Positions 11,734 to 22,884 of a stretch of 64,000 bases of DNA are shown here, in pieces. The position numbers and the translations under genes were made by a program. The notes beneath the pieces are model-generated. The model was given only the letters and a program-made list of their open reading frames with translations, made no database searches and was not told the origin of the DNA. How positions within the stretch are numbered: the stretch's first letter is position 1; the number at the start of each line of letters is the position of its first letter. Source of the stretch: Caenorhabditis remanei (lineage: Eukaryota; Nematoda; Chromadorea; Rhabditida; Rhabditidae); NCBI RefSeq assembly GCF_010183535.1, contig NC_071332.1:20460001-20524000 (forward strand), written 5' to 3'.

Positions 11734-12490
11734 ATGAAACTCCTTCAGATGCAATCCATCTCCTCATCTTCTGCAAATGTGCGAATGGATAGGCGATTCG
11801 ATTGGGTTGGGCCGCCAGATAATGTATCGAAGATTCGCAAAATTATGTGAGTACTAAAAAAACACTGAAAATTCTCTGAAAACCCATTTTTTCTGCGAAA
11901 AACTGTCGAAAACCGACTAAAATCCGCAATTTTTTCACTGCCGCATGGAAAAGGGGGCGGGGTTTTGTGTTGCAACAGCATCGCACACTTTTTCATCTAT
12001 TTTTTCTGTTAGTGGCGAAATTAGTTTTTAACGGTTTTCAGCGAGTTTTTAATCGATTTCTTTTGTTTTTCTTATCAACTACGTTCTCAAAAATTGATTT
12101 ATTCATATTTGCAGGCTCCGCCGCGTCGCCAATGAATCCGAACTCGAGCGACAATACCGAACGGCTCGGGAAGAGCTGAACCAGTGGAATTCGGATTTTT
12201 GGGCGGAACACAATCAACTATTCGATCGACAAAAGTCGGATTTTGTTGAGAAGAAGCAGAAGGCGTTGGGAAGGTTGGAACATGTGTCGGCGAACGAGTT
12301 GAGCGAGTTTTATCGCGATTTTTTGAATGATCGGCATGTGGCAATGATGGCTTATAATAAGTGAGCGTTATTTATCGATTTTCTTCATTAAATGTTACTT
12401 TTCAGAGAATGGTATCGTCGGAATCTTCAATTAATTTGGCCAGCTCTCAAAGTCAACGTCATCCGATTCTTCCGAATGGCCAAGAAATAA
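11734..12490 (+). CDS. COA8: Cytochrome c oxidase assembly factor COA8 (APOPT1)
   Basis: Exons 11734-11846, 12115-12360, 12406-12490 (TAA), 147 residues. COA8 is a mitochondrial matrix protein that protects and assembles complex IV. The diagnostic block FDWVGPPDNVSKIRKIM is present. It is followed by the Arg/Glu-rich helix with LNQWNSDFWAEHNQLFDRQKSDF, and ends in WYRRNLQLIWPALKVNVIRFFR, which matches the family end. The first ATG at 11734 is in frame; a second Met lies five codons later. The short N-terminus is Ser-rich with few acidic residues, compatible with a presequence. It is the fourth gene of the same-strand run, 177 bases after tgt-2. Confidence 0.88.
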
Positions 12491-12655
12491 TTTTTTAATT
12501 TTTTGTAGCTTTTCTGTAGATTTGTAGCTATTTTTGTTGTTTTTATATGAAAATATCTTGTTTTCAAGTCTTCTATCAACTTTTTGAATCGGTTTCACAA
12601 CCATTCTGTTATCTTTTTGTGATTTTCGACTCATTTTACTCAGTTATTGTTCTAG

Positions 12656-14402
12656 ATGGTCGCTGGAAAACGTACAGGCGCCGCGAAAGGCTCCCGACAC
12701 AACAAAAAGTATTGGAGAAAGGGAACAAATATCGATGAGATTGAGGATGCGATTCGTATGTGATATATAGAGAATACTGGCGGAAAACTACGATTTTTCA
12801 GACAACAAAGCCCGTCAAGTCGCTACCGGAGTTGTCGTTGAGGATATGAAAGATGAGGAACTCTTCGTCGTCGATCGTACCGCTAGCGCAAAGAAGGTCG
12901 AAGAACCAACGAGAACCCGTAAACAGCAGGCTGCATTGGATAAAATCGCCAAAAATATCACTAAAGAGCAGGTTTCCCTGCCGAAACCCATTGGAAAAAC
13001 GCTGAAAAAACCAGCGAAGCTTCCACGCGGAAACGCGATTCTGATGAACAAGAAAAAAGTGGGAAAAGCTGTCAAAAAGGCGCCCAAATTCGATGTCTGG
13101 ACTACCGATCTGACACCATCGATTCCAGCGGAAAAGTTGAATGTTCCAGAGGCGGCTGAGCACTTTTTGAAAGTTGTCAAGAAGAAGCAACCGAAGACTC
13201 CAGGAAAATCGATCACAACTCTGCTTCCAGCAGTTGAAGTGGCACAAGGAGGTGCTTCTTATAATCCAGAATCGAAGGAATACCATGATTATGTGATGAA
13301 GATTGCTGGAGAAGAGCAGAAACTGATCGATTCGGAGCAAAAGATCAAGAGAGGAATTGAGCCACAGTGGGAGAAGGTGAGTACTAAAATGCCGGAAAAT
13401 GAGAGTAAAAAATATTTTAGCGTTGGTTAGCAGCGATAATTTGCCACGTGGAAGATTTTAGCGCTGCTAAAGCGAGCCAGTGTTGTGTGAAAGAATGACT
13501 GTTTACCAGCGCTAAATGTTCCTCCAATTTTCTGGTTTTAGCGCTGGTTAGCAGCGCTAAACTGCCACGTCGCTGATTTTAGCGCTGCTAACCAGCGCTA
13601 AATTTTCCTCTCGTTTGGTTTTAGCGCTGCTAACCAGCGCTAAACTACCACGTGGTTGATTTTAACGCTGCTAAACAGCGCTGAACATTCTCCTCCATTT
13701 CTATCAAATTTCTATTTTCAATTTTGTTTGTTTTTAGGTCACCACGGAACACGAGCGCTTTTTGGAGATGGCCGAAGGACTTCGAATCCATCCGAAATTC
13801 GGAAAAGACGATGAAGACCATCCGGCAACAGAGGGAACTGCTACTGAAGAGACTGTCAAAAGCGAGCCAGTGTCGTGCGAAAGAATGACTAAGGAGCAGA
13901 AAAAGAAGAAGGCGAAGGCAGCTGGATTGGAGAAGGAGGAGAAGAGACGTTTGGATGAGAAGGCTAGAGAACAGGATTCGCATAATGTTTTCCGGTAAGA
14001 AAATTAAATCAGAAAATCTTTTTTTCAATCCAAAAAATGTAAAATTGCAGCACGAAGCAAATTCACAAAGAGCTCGACGAGGAGGAGAAGCAACGTCACG
14101 AGGAATCAGAAGATCGCAAGAAGAAGAAGATTCTCAACAAACTAACGAAACGCCAAAAGTTGGGACGTGGAAAGTTTGTCGACGCCGAAGAGCCGTTCTT
14201 GCTGCAAGAGGAATTGACTGGAAATCTGCGACAAATCAAGCCACAAGGACACGTACTGGACGATCGAATGAAGAGTTTGCAGAGAAGAAACATGCTGCCG
14301 ATCGGAGGAAACAAGGCGAAGAAGCTGAAGACAAGTCTGAAACATAAGATTGTGGAGAAGAGAAATGTGAAGACAGTCGTTAAGGGTAGTCGTGTTATTT
14401 GA
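12656..14402 (+). CDS. NOP53: Ribosome biogenesis protein NOP53 (GLTSCR2)
   Basis: Exons 12656-12755, 12802-13376, 13738-13994, 14051-14402 (TGA), 427 residues. NOP53 is a nucleolar factor needed for late 60S maturation, where it brings the exosome/Mtr4 to 7S pre-rRNA processing (family knowledge). Hallmarks: N-terminal GSRHNKKYWRKGTNIDEIE; PSIPAEKLNVPEA, probably the arch-interaction region; ASYNPESKEYHDYV; a long Lys/Glu helical segment; and a basic C-terminus ending KIVEKRNVKTVVKGSRVI. It is the last gene of the operon-like run, 165 bases after COA8. Intron 2 contains a palindrome array and a 30-base block nearly identical to part of exon 3 (see findings). Confidence 0.93.
13418..13690. 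repeat. AGCGCT palindrome array with exon-derived insert (NOP53 intron 2)
   Basis: Six or seven palindromes. One is interrupted between its half-sites by 13471-13500, which matches 13861-13890 of the downstream exon at 28 of 30 positions. Confidence 0.88.
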
Positions 14403-15056
14403 GTTGTCAACTCTCAATATTTTTTGTTTTAATTCCAAGTTTCCTAAATTTTCTCGTTGTTTTTGTTGTTCCTTCCTTCCGTTCTTCATTTTATTGTTAA
14501 CTCGAATATGAAAATGTCTTAAAATTCAATTCCAGAGTGGTCAAAAGTGCAAATAATTTTATTAATCCAAACCCTCTGATGATGATTCAGGTCAGGGCTG
14601 TGCGAAATTTTTTTCGAGAACTTTCTACCGAAAAAATCGGAAAACTTTTTTTCGATTTTTTCGGTACTGAAAAATGAAAAAAGTAAAATTTTTGACCGAA
14701 AAAACCAAAAAATTCGAAAAGAAAATTTCAAGAAAACTGTCTGAAAAATGAGTTCTTGTAGGCAAAAAAAATTGAATTTGTATCAAAACTATAATGACTC
14801 CGGAATTTAATTTTTTGAAAATTTTTAACTTAAAAGTAGAAATTTCCAAAATTTTTCGAAAACTATCGGAAAAATTTTCGTCGAAAATTTGTTTCAAAAA
14901 GTTTTAACCAAAAAATTTCGAAAGATTTGGACCGAAAAATTTTTGTCGTAAAATTTTAGAAGAAGACAAAACAAAGTGAAAACTTTATTCAATCTTTTTA
15001 CATAACAATATATACAAATCGTACCATTCCATACTTAAAATACTCGAGAAACAACA
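14403..15056. other. Convergent intergenic spacer, AT-rich foldback tract
   Basis: Between the convergent stops of NOP53 and the 15057 gene. Positions 14600-14960 are rich in TTCGAAAA / CCGAAAAAATCGG phrases on both strands and form many small inverted repeats, like decayed foldback DNA. No coding region or RNA gene was recognised. Confidence 0.5.
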
Positions 15057-18000
15057 CTATTCCTCACTGTCGTGTTTCAAACAGTTAGCCATATCCTGAG
15101 CAAGGATTCCAATCATTGCCTGATATCTCTCATAATTTGGATCTCTCTCCGTAATATTATTATTTTTAAAGAAGAAACTACTAGAACGAAGTTGCAATTG
15201 AACAGCATCCAAACCAGCTACATATGCCAAATTGGCAAAATTTGCATTCGGAGTCGGGTACTTCACTTCAGGGAATTGCTTCGTGTACTCGGCCCAACAA
15301 TCTGGTTTCTTGTACATTGTGCTGATAGTTTTCATATTATCATTTTCTATCACTACCAGCATCGCATTGTCCTTCCGGAGGTATGTCTTCCGGGTGAACA
15401 TTTCTGTACCTCCACTCTAAAAAAGTTTAGTTATCGGGTTATCGAAAACTTGAGAACTTCACTCACCGGAAGATCCGAAGTAACTTTACAAACATCCGCC
15501 AGTTGTCCCCGATCCTGAATTTGTCCAGGTAGCTCACCAAGATAGAATTTCGGTGTGCACTTATTCATAAACTCCGATCCGTGCTTTCTATAGTGATAGA
15601 GTGCCTTGTAGGGATCAGCGAATTTCAGCTGATTCTTGTTTCCAATTTCCGTAACAATCTTCAGATCTTTCTGGATTCCAGCGGTAAAGTTTTTAACATC
15701 GCCAGTTCGAACAAAGTTGGAATCTTCTGGAATAACGGGATAATTGAATAGGAGTTGTTCTTAAGTTCTTACGTTTTGCCTGTGCCGCTACCATCTCCAC
15801 GATTGACATGAAACCATCCGGGTTTTTAGTCATTTTCACTTCATTAGCTACTTTTGTTGCAAAGTTGACAACGTGCTCATCATACTTGGCAGCTCCTCCG
15901 AACACCTGAAATTATCTAGATTTTGTTGTCAGGAAGCCTCAGAATTCAAACGATAGAAGTTGCATTACATGGTGATATATGTGCTCACATTCTTAACTAA
16001 TTAGTCAATATCTTGTTCTATTTGATGGTACACAAAAGCCATATCCTGAATCAGAACCGCTCGACCAAAAGTGCCAAAAAATATGTAGCTGTTTAAAAAC
16101 TGCGCTGATTTGTATTAGTTCTGACACTGTCACCTCCCTGCTCACCTTATTCAATCTTCCCACTTGCTGGTCATTCAACTGTCCCAAATGTTGATGATCC
16201 TTATAGTCCTTCCCTCCAAGACACGCTTTAAGTTTTGCTGGTTTTTGAACTGATGGAGTACCAGACTGTCTATTTTCGGAATAGTTCACCCTGAAAAAAT
16301 ACCAAATGAAAGTATTTCGATATTACGCATTTAAACCTACCCGATTCCCAATTGATCCAAGTTCTTGACGCCATTGAAGAATGCATTCGGATCTTCCATC
16401 TTTAGGAGATCCCTCACAATCTTCGCACCATCATGGATACCTCCTTTCCCCTTATTGGCATCTAGATACTTCTTGAATGCAACTTTTGCATCTGCATCTG
16501 TCATCTTCTTTGAGATTTCTTGGATTTTTTGATTTTGTGCCTTCTTGATGATTCCAGTGGCAGTTTTTGGTTGGATCAACATGTTTCCAAAGAACAGAGT
16601 GCTCACTGAGAACTGAAGAACATCGAGGGTTGTTAACTGATCCTTGATAGCCTTATCAATCAGATTCGTCAAATTCAGCAAAAAAGAAAATGAGTCCACA
16701 CCGACTACAGTGAACATCAGAAGTGTTGCCAACACACGTTGTGTCTGTGAGAAGATTCTTCCAGATGCTGCACCAGCTGCCAATTTGGCTCCAACAAATC
16801 CGTTGAGAAGATTCAACGGAGCAGCAGCCAAAGATAACCATAGAAGTGCACTTTCCAAATCAGTCAGACTCTCACCATGAGTTCCCTTGTCAATGAGTCT
16901 CTGAGTTGCTCTGCCAACACCCCATCCAGCTGATCCTGCACCCACTGACAGAAGAATCGGACCACTGATGAATCCGGCTGGTGTGAAGATAGCCACAACA
17001 CCAACTGTCATTCCAACTGTCGTTATGATCACATCAGCAACTCTAGCTATACGGGAAACCAAGTCACACGCTGGAGATGTGTTGAATCCCAATACCACTT
17101 CCTCTTTCTCATCGAAATTGTAAGACCAGTCGTTGGTACAAGTATAGAATAGATTCTCTGGATGACAGTACTTCATCATTGGCATATGATTGTTTTCCTT
17201 CCAGTCTTTGGCACAGTCGTAGACACGGAGAGAAGTGTCAATGTAGCGATTGGTGTCGGTATTACCTTTCTTTTCCCAAAGAAGACGGAATAGGGGAACC
17301 TGAAACTGGCATATTTTATGGATGAAGTGTCAACTGAGACTGTAGCACATTCCGGTTTCACAAATGGCTATTACCCTTTCGCCGGTGACTGACCACTCAT
17401 TTAAAGTTCGGCCCGGGGACCCGATTTACGGCGGCTCTCTACCGTACTTTACCCATAAAAACGTTTTAATACTACGGTAATCGCAACGAGACCCACACCT
17501 TGTCCCCAGGACGAACTTTGAGTGAATGGTCAGCCAACAACAGATGGGTAATATCAATGAATACGGTCAATTCAATGTGCCTTACTACTAACAAGGGAAA
17601 ACATTGGAGGTGTGGTTTTCAAACGACCTATAAGTTTGGTCAAGGGTATTTCCGACTACGAGGAGTCCATTTCTAAAGTCAAAATCTGTTAAGCGTGTCT
17701 GTGAGCCTAGTTATGGGCTCTCTAACCTTTCATAAAGTTAAGTTTTTTCACATCGTGTTCCAAATCGGCAAAGTATATGCAAAGATGTTCTTATTTTTTA
17801 AAGTACGAGCACAGGTGAACCGCTGGGAAAAACATTTGGAAATGGGACTGATTTGGAATACCATGTTAAAAAGCTTGACCATTTGAAAAGTTTGGGAGCT
17901 CATTACTCGGCTCACAGACACATTTAATAGTTTTTACTTTAGAAATGGACTCCTCGTAGTCGAAAATACCCTTGACCAAACTTTTAGGTCATTTGAAAAC

Positions 18001-18422
18001 CGCGCCTCCAATGACTACTCTTGTTAGACTTCAATACTCTCTCCCCCTTCCTTCAAGCTTCTCACCTGAAACTCCTTGTCCCCTTCCTTACAGAACACAA
18101 AAATGAATCCCAACTTGAATCTTGGCTCCGGCGCCTTCTTCCACATTTCCAATATCTTATCGTAGCACTTCGTCCCGAATTCTCGTTGATCTTTGGAATA
18201 CGCTTCCTCCAGAGTGTCCGCCTCTTCAATTGGTGGTCCATAGATTGCATAACATATCTTTGTAACACGCAATTCGACGCTCAAATCAGTCAAATCGTGG
18301 AATTGACTACCTCCGAATTGTAGATAAGTGCATTGTTGCATGTTCCGAGCGGTCTCTTGCCATTTTTTCACGTCAGCGTTGTCCCAAGTACTTAGGTATT
18401 CACCGCCGAGAGTGTTGCCCAT
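15057..18422 (-). CDS. Nematode membrane-associated family protein, paralogue A
   Basis: Exons on the minus strand: 18422-18066, 17299-16341, 16290-16146, 15905-15773, 15726-15467, 15416-15057; 737 residues. It starts MGNTLGGEY, a possible N-myristoylation signal (Gly2). The N-terminal domain (about 1-120) contains MQQCTYLQFGGSQFHDLTDL. The middle has at least four hydrophobic stretches (VGVVAIFTPAGFISGPILLS, LLWLSLAAAPLNLLNGFVGA, VLATLLMFTVVGVDSFSFLL, LDVLQFSVSTLFFGNMLIQP), followed by soluble C-terminal domains. It shares the exon plan of paralogue B (32687-35219): first four coding exons the same length, identical phases. From memory it resembles DUF4781-type proteins, but I cannot confirm that. 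The biochemical role is unknown. Intron 1 (17300-18065) holds two foldback elements. Confidence 0.82.
17368..17555. repeat. Foldback element in intron 1 of paralogue A
   Basis: Left arm GCTATTACCC... through AAGTTCGGCCCGGGGAC pairs with a right arm running GTCCCC... to GGGTAAT. The arms are imperfect and about 60 bases long. No ORF; looks like a decayed MITE. Confidence 0.65.
17586..18027. repeat. Foldback element with long arms in intron 1 of paralogue A
   Basis: Arms of roughly 95 bases: TAACAAGG..GGAGGTGTGGTTTTCAAA..GGAGTCCATTTCTAAAGT on the left, and the reverse complement at 17935-18027. Imperfect identity and a unique centre; a non-autonomous terminal-inverted-repeat element by structure. 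Confidence 0.75.
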
Positions 18423-18559
18423 TTTTCTGTAAAAAAGTTGGTGGATTGAGAAGTTTTTAGAGAAATCTCAGAAAAGAAAGGGAAAAACAAAAGGTATGCA
18501 AGGTGACTGTTTGACACAATTTTAAAAAAACTGTAAAATTTAAGAAATGATATTTTTAT

Positions 18560-19018
18560 TTATTCATTCGATTCATTCGATTCAAACCACCAATAATGAG
18601 ATTTCGGTATTCCTGTCAAGTCCACTTCCTCCCATTCCACGTTTTCCGGTTCCACACCTTCCGTATTCTCAATAAATCCAATGATAGACTTGACATGTCT
18701 AGAATTGATGAGCTCCCGGAGCCCTGCCTCGTTTTCCAATTCTTCAGAAATGTAAACCAATCCGGAGAGAACTTTCTGAGCATCCTGTCTTCTATCGATA
18801 TTCATACCAATATCCAATTGTTTGATAGCAGAATCCAGGAGAGGGATTGACTTGGAAACGGCAGACGATGCGATGAGCAACTCATTCGATTGGAATAATG
18901 GTTTCGGTTGGGAGAAAGCAGTGGCGAGACAGCTGAGAGCATCTCCGAAGGTGGTTGGAGAGGGATGAGCATGTTTGGAGAGGTTGATGAGGAGAGAGAG
19001 CACTGTTTTGGAACTCAT
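18560..19018 (-). CDS. Small unrecognised protein (152 residues)
   Basis: Single uninterrupted reading frame from the ATG at 19018 to the TAA at 18560. It looks helical, with repeated Leu/Ile spacing (TVLSLLINLSKHA, LDSAIKQLDIGMNIDRRQDA, VLSGLVYISEELENE), and ends in an acidic tail after the distinctive SHYWWFESNESNE. I do not recognise the family. An acceptor-like AATCTTTCAG lies 12 bases upstream of the ATG, so the ATG either follows a trans-splice or leader junction or belongs to an exon whose earlier part is upstream. It is 137 bases upstream of paralogue A on the same strand, which fits a two-gene operon with this gene first. Confidence 0.65.
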   Translation of the reverse strand: MSSKTVLSLLINLSKHAHPSPTTFGDALSCLATAFSQPKPLFQSNELLIASSAVSKSIPLLDSAIKQLDIGMNIDRRQDAQKVLSGLVYISEELENEAGLRELINSRHVKSIIGFIENTEGVEPENVEWEEVDLTGIPKSHYWWFESNESNE

Positions 19019-19214
19019 TGAGTAGGCTGTCTGAAAGATTGGAAATATACATTAATTGGTTAATGGGTGTGTTTAGAGGCGTTGGAGAGAGTAACAGGAC
19101 AATTTTGGAATCAATAATAAGTCTTAGCGTTGGATGAGTGCTAAAGCACAATTGCAGTTGATGACTGAGGAGTTTTCTGTTATCTGAGAAACATCAGGCC
19201 TAAAGGATGCTGAC

Positions 19215-19663
19215 CTACAGTACTAGCCATAAAGAATGCGGTATTTGCAGTTTTTAGTTGAAAATGGTCAGCTTTGTTATTGTGACACGGTCTCCATGAT
19301 AGTCTCACAATATTCATTGTTTATTGAGTGTATAGATCACAAATAGAGCTTCATTTTCGAAGTTGGCAACTTTTTTTTACGGACATATTCTAAGAAGTTA
19401 TCAATCGTCAAAGAAAGCAGCTCAAAAATTTCTCCTTTTAGCACGGACAACAATTGCGAGAACTTTCTTTGACGATTGATAACTTCTTAGAATGTGTCCG
19501 TAAAAAAAAGTTGCCAACTACGAAAATGAAGCTCTATTTGTGATCTATACACTCAATAAACAATCAATAGTGTGAGATTATCAGGAGGCCGTGTCACACT
19601 CACAAAGTTGATCATTTTCAACTAAAAACCGCAAGTGTCGCTTTCTGTATGGCTAGTACTGTA
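19215..19663. repeat. 449-bp foldback element
   Basis: Outer arms CTACAGTACTAGCCAT... and ...ATGGCTAGTACTGTA. Pairing continues inward through GTTTATTGAGTGTATAGATC and GAAGTTGGCAACTTTTTTTTACGG to a short centre near 19435. The inner sequence is related to the smaller foldback at 44503-44672. No ORF. Confidence 0.8.
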
Positions 19664-19792
19664 TACCATTGGAAAGCTGAGAAAACGCTAATTTCAAATA
19701 TATATTTAGTTTTTGCACTCGAGATATGGTAGTCAAGAAAAACTAGGTCAAAAATTCGGAAAAATAGAGTTACTGTAAAAAAAATAAAGCTC

Positions 19793-19906
19793 GGCTAAGA
19801 ATTTTCAAAAAAAAAATTTCGCGGGCAAAACACTTTAGCTCACAAATGCACTAAAGTGTTTTGCCCGCGAAATTTTTTTTTTTGAAAATCCTTGGCCAAA
19901 CTTTAT
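19793..19906. repeat. Near-perfect palindrome
   Basis: Arms of about 50 bases (TTTCGCGGGCAAAACACTTTAG and complement) around a short centre CTCACAAATGCA. It would extrude as a hairpin. It sits within a larger, weaker inverted repeat spanning about 19655-20160. Confidence 0.8.
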
Positions 19907-20581
19907 TTTTTTCACAGTATTACCTTTTAACTCGGAAATTGCAAAAAAAAATCAAGGAATTTTTCCGAACGTTGACGTTGTATTTCTCAAATACCAGATC
20001 TCAAGGTCAACAACTGAATATGCATTTGGAATCAGCGCTTTCTCAACTTTCCAATTATAAAGCTCACGTCCCATTGGTCCAAACGGACTTCATGACCTTC
20101 TCTAGTCAGTGGTCTACTGTAATCTCAGAAACAAAACCGACCGGTATCGGATACTATTAATGATTTAAGTATCAGGCCCCATGGGTGCTACCCTATATTG
20201 GAACGGATTATCTAGAAAAATACTAAAAAAAGGCATTTTTATTCACTCTTTTTAAAAAAAATTCAATTCGCACCGGTTTGTTATAGGAATAAGATCAGAT
20301 CCAAATAAAAATACCACACCTTGAAAAAATAAACAAAAAAGGGTAACAAGAAAACGATTCAAATGCATTTTTCGAAAAAAAAGATGATGCAATGGGAGAA
20401 GAGACGTAGAGATGGAGACACATGTTTACTATTTATAAGTTAACAGTGAGCAAGAGTTAGCAAGTGGTGATGGGTAGCAGGAAAGAATAAAATTCAGTTT
20501 CAGGAAACAGTTGTGTGTATTGTTGTGGAAATAAGGATGAGCAAGAATGAGCAAAGTTTAGAATAGTTGTAATGAAATGAC

Positions 20582-20653
20582 CACGGCCTCCAGCGGAGGC
20601 CCTCTTAATGCACTGCGCACAGTACTTTGAGAGGGCCTCTGTGGGAGGCCGTG
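20582..20653. repeat. Short GC-rich foldback
   Basis: CACGGCCTCC...AGAGGGCC pairs with its complement ending GGAGGCCGTG. About 30-base arms around a TGCGCA-containing centre. Confidence 0.75.
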
Positions 20654-20659
20654 AATGAC

Positions 20660-21240
20660 TGAGAGTTTAGAAATGTATGTTGCTTTTGGGTTTCCAGGAT
20701 TCACACGGATCGCACAATTTAGCTCTGCAACTTCGCAGTATCAAGCTCACAGAAAAACTTTAAACAAATTGATAAATTAAAGAAGAGTGAACGAATGGAG
20801 TGCTCTGTAATCAAAAATTTGAGACTATTTGTGTTGGTTGAGTAGATCTTGACCCCTGTTCCGTACAAGTTGCCACTAAAAAACTATGGATGATTGGAAT
20901 TTGACAAACTGCAACTTTCTAGTACGGTATAGACAAGTCGACTATGGTCCCAACGAACTCTGACAATCCGATTATAGTTAAAATATATTGAAAACGTTCA
21001 AATACCGTAAGAACCGAGTCTCATAGAAGGGCCCTAGATGATAGAAACTCACTAGGGAAGGTCATGGAGTCAGTTTGGAGATATAAGACATGATCTTTAT
21101 CATTGGAACGCTGAGTAAACGTTGATTCCAAATAGATATTCAGATTTTACCCTCGAGGTCTGGTATTCGAGAAAAGCAAGGTCAAAGTTCTGAAAATGAC
21201 AATTCATTACCTTTTTGAATCGTGAAAAACTGCTTCAAAT
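20660..21240. other. Non-coding spacer with dispersed repeats
   Basis: AT-rich and without a convincing exon. Positions 21080-21190 repeat phrases (ATTGGAACGCTGAGTAAACG, TTACCCTCGAG) also seen in both orientations at 19665-20060. Confidence 0.45.
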
Positions 21241-21534
21241 CAGTGTGCTCCACCGGTGAAGAAACCGGCGAAAACCCGGTTTTTTTTCACCGGTGAAAAC
21301 CGTTATAATCACCGGTGAAGTTTTTCTCGGTTTTATAAAAATAAAAACCGGAGTCAAGTTTGGCGAAAACCGGTGTTCACCGAAATTCCCCGGTGTTCAA
21401 AATTGAAAAACCGCTTTTTCCCGGTTTTCATTTTTCACCGGTGCCCGGTTTTCCCTGGGGAATCCCCGGTTTTCACCGGTTTTCACCGGTTTTTTTGATG
21501 ATGCAAACACTTCAACGTGAACGAACATAACAGC

Positions 21535-21870
21535 AACCGGCCATTTTGCAATCGGACATTTTGAAACAGGACATTTCGAAACCGGACACTTTGAAACCGG
21601 ACGTTTTGCAACCGGACACTTAAAAACCGGACGTTTCGCAACCGGACATTTTGAAACCGGACGTTTCGCAACCGGCATTATTTTTTTTTTCGAAGTGTCA
21701 TTCGGTTGCGAAACGTCCAGTTGCGAAATGTCCGGTTGCAAAGTGCCCGGTTGCGAAACGTCCGGTTTCGAAGTTTTCTGTTACAAAACGTCCGGTTTCG
21801 AAACGCCCGGTTGCGAAATGTCCGGCTTCGAAATGTCCGGTTACGAAATGTCCAGTTTTGAAATGTCTGG
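21535..21870. repeat. Inverted 15-bp minisatellite
   Basis: Tandem 15-bp units of type CCGGACGTTTCGCAA run to about 21675. After a T-rich centre (about 21676-21690), the reverse-complement units (TTGCGAAACGTCCGG) run to 21870. The whole is a repeat-rich palindrome. The LTR element inserted into its right arm. Confidence 0.85.
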
Positions 21871-21873
21871 TTG

Positions 21874-22866
21874 TGTCGCGCCCGTAATATGCTATATTAC
21901 AACCGCGACCCTTTCGGCGACTCATCTTCGACTCGTCACCTCACGATGTCTACACTAACCGCTTCCGCTCAGTTCCGCAGCTCATAATGGCTCAATTCCC
22001 CAATCGTCATCGTCCCAATCAATAATCCCCGCACCTCGCGGCCGAGGGACGAGGAGCAGTGGCCGAGGAAAGCCCAAAGGAAACGCGCCCCGCTGCACCG
22101 GCGGCAAAACATGTTTAGGCGGGATTTTCTCAATTCCTTCTAGAACAAACAAGTTTCCCTTCGCCTCACTTACTTTTCACTTCACTTCACTCGTTCACTT
22201 CCCTTTTAACCATACTTGCAAACCGGGCCGAAACGGGCCGACCCGGGCCGGCGCGTAACTCGCTTCAAACTCAATATTATGAGCTGAAAAATATACCAAA
22301 ATGTAGGTCTCAACGAGTTCTATGACACTGACCTATTACGGGCCGGATGGCTATTCGTTAATGTGCCGCGGGCCGGGTTAGAATGGCTTTTTTTGCCATT
22401 TTTAGGTTTTTTGGTACTTTTTCCCGGCCCGCGGCACATTACCGAATAGCCATCCGGCCCGTAATAGGTCAGTGTCATAGAAGTCGTTGAGATCTACATT
22501 TTGGTATATTCTTCAGCTCATAATATTGAGTTTGAAGCGAGTTACGCGCCGGCCCGGGTCGGCCCGTTTCGGCCCGGTTTGCAAGTATGCTTTTAACCTG
22601 TTAACTTTCCCATCGAGTGGAGAGGTGAGTTTTCACCTCTCCCTCCAATAAGTTATCCCCAGCTGTTGGCTCTAACCAATAAATGATTATTCCCTAACTC
22701 GTATTCATTCTCTACCACCACTGAACCACACAATACCACCACCACTGAACCACAACTCGTCTTCAACGTCTTTCTATCTCCACCGATGCCTATTTATCTC
22801 TGCTCTACCCGAAGAGGGGAGTCGGCGGGGATAAATAGATCAACTTCAACCAACGGCGTCGCCACA
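21874..22866 (+). repeat. 5' LTR (606 bp plus 379-bp MITE insertion)
   Basis: Begins TGTCGCGCCCG and ends GCCACA. An AATAAA at 22678-22683 could serve as poly(A) signal. It contains a perfect small hairpin (AGAGGTGA-GTTT-TCACCTCT, about 22620-22640) and one copy of the CCGAAGAGG hairpin (22803-22821). Interrupted at 22211-22589. Confidence 0.92.
22211..22589. mobile_element. 379-bp hAT-like MITE inside the 5' LTR
   Basis: Termini CATACTTGCAAACCGGGCCG and its complement, with arms continuing inward for over 150 bases. Flanked by the 8-bp duplication CTTTTAAC (22203-22210 and 22590-22597); the 3' LTR has one uninterrupted copy of this site. An 8-bp duplication is the hAT hallmark. Related GGCCCGG-rich foldbacks occur at 42910-43188 and 46327-46845. 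Confidence 0.9.
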
Positions 22867-22884
22867 TGGTACATCGACCGGAAA
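22867..22884 (+). other. Putative tRNA primer-binding site
   Basis: TGGTACATCGACCGGAAA begins immediately after the 5' LTR terminal CA. TGG would pair with a tRNA 3' CCA end. Which tRNA fits was not determined. Confidence 0.55.

Noticed and set aside
21397..21925. Open frames with repeated Arg/Val/Cys peptides (NVRFQ, CPVAKRPVS types)
   Set aside because: Produced by the 15-bp minisatellite; open on both strands, no splice or domain support.
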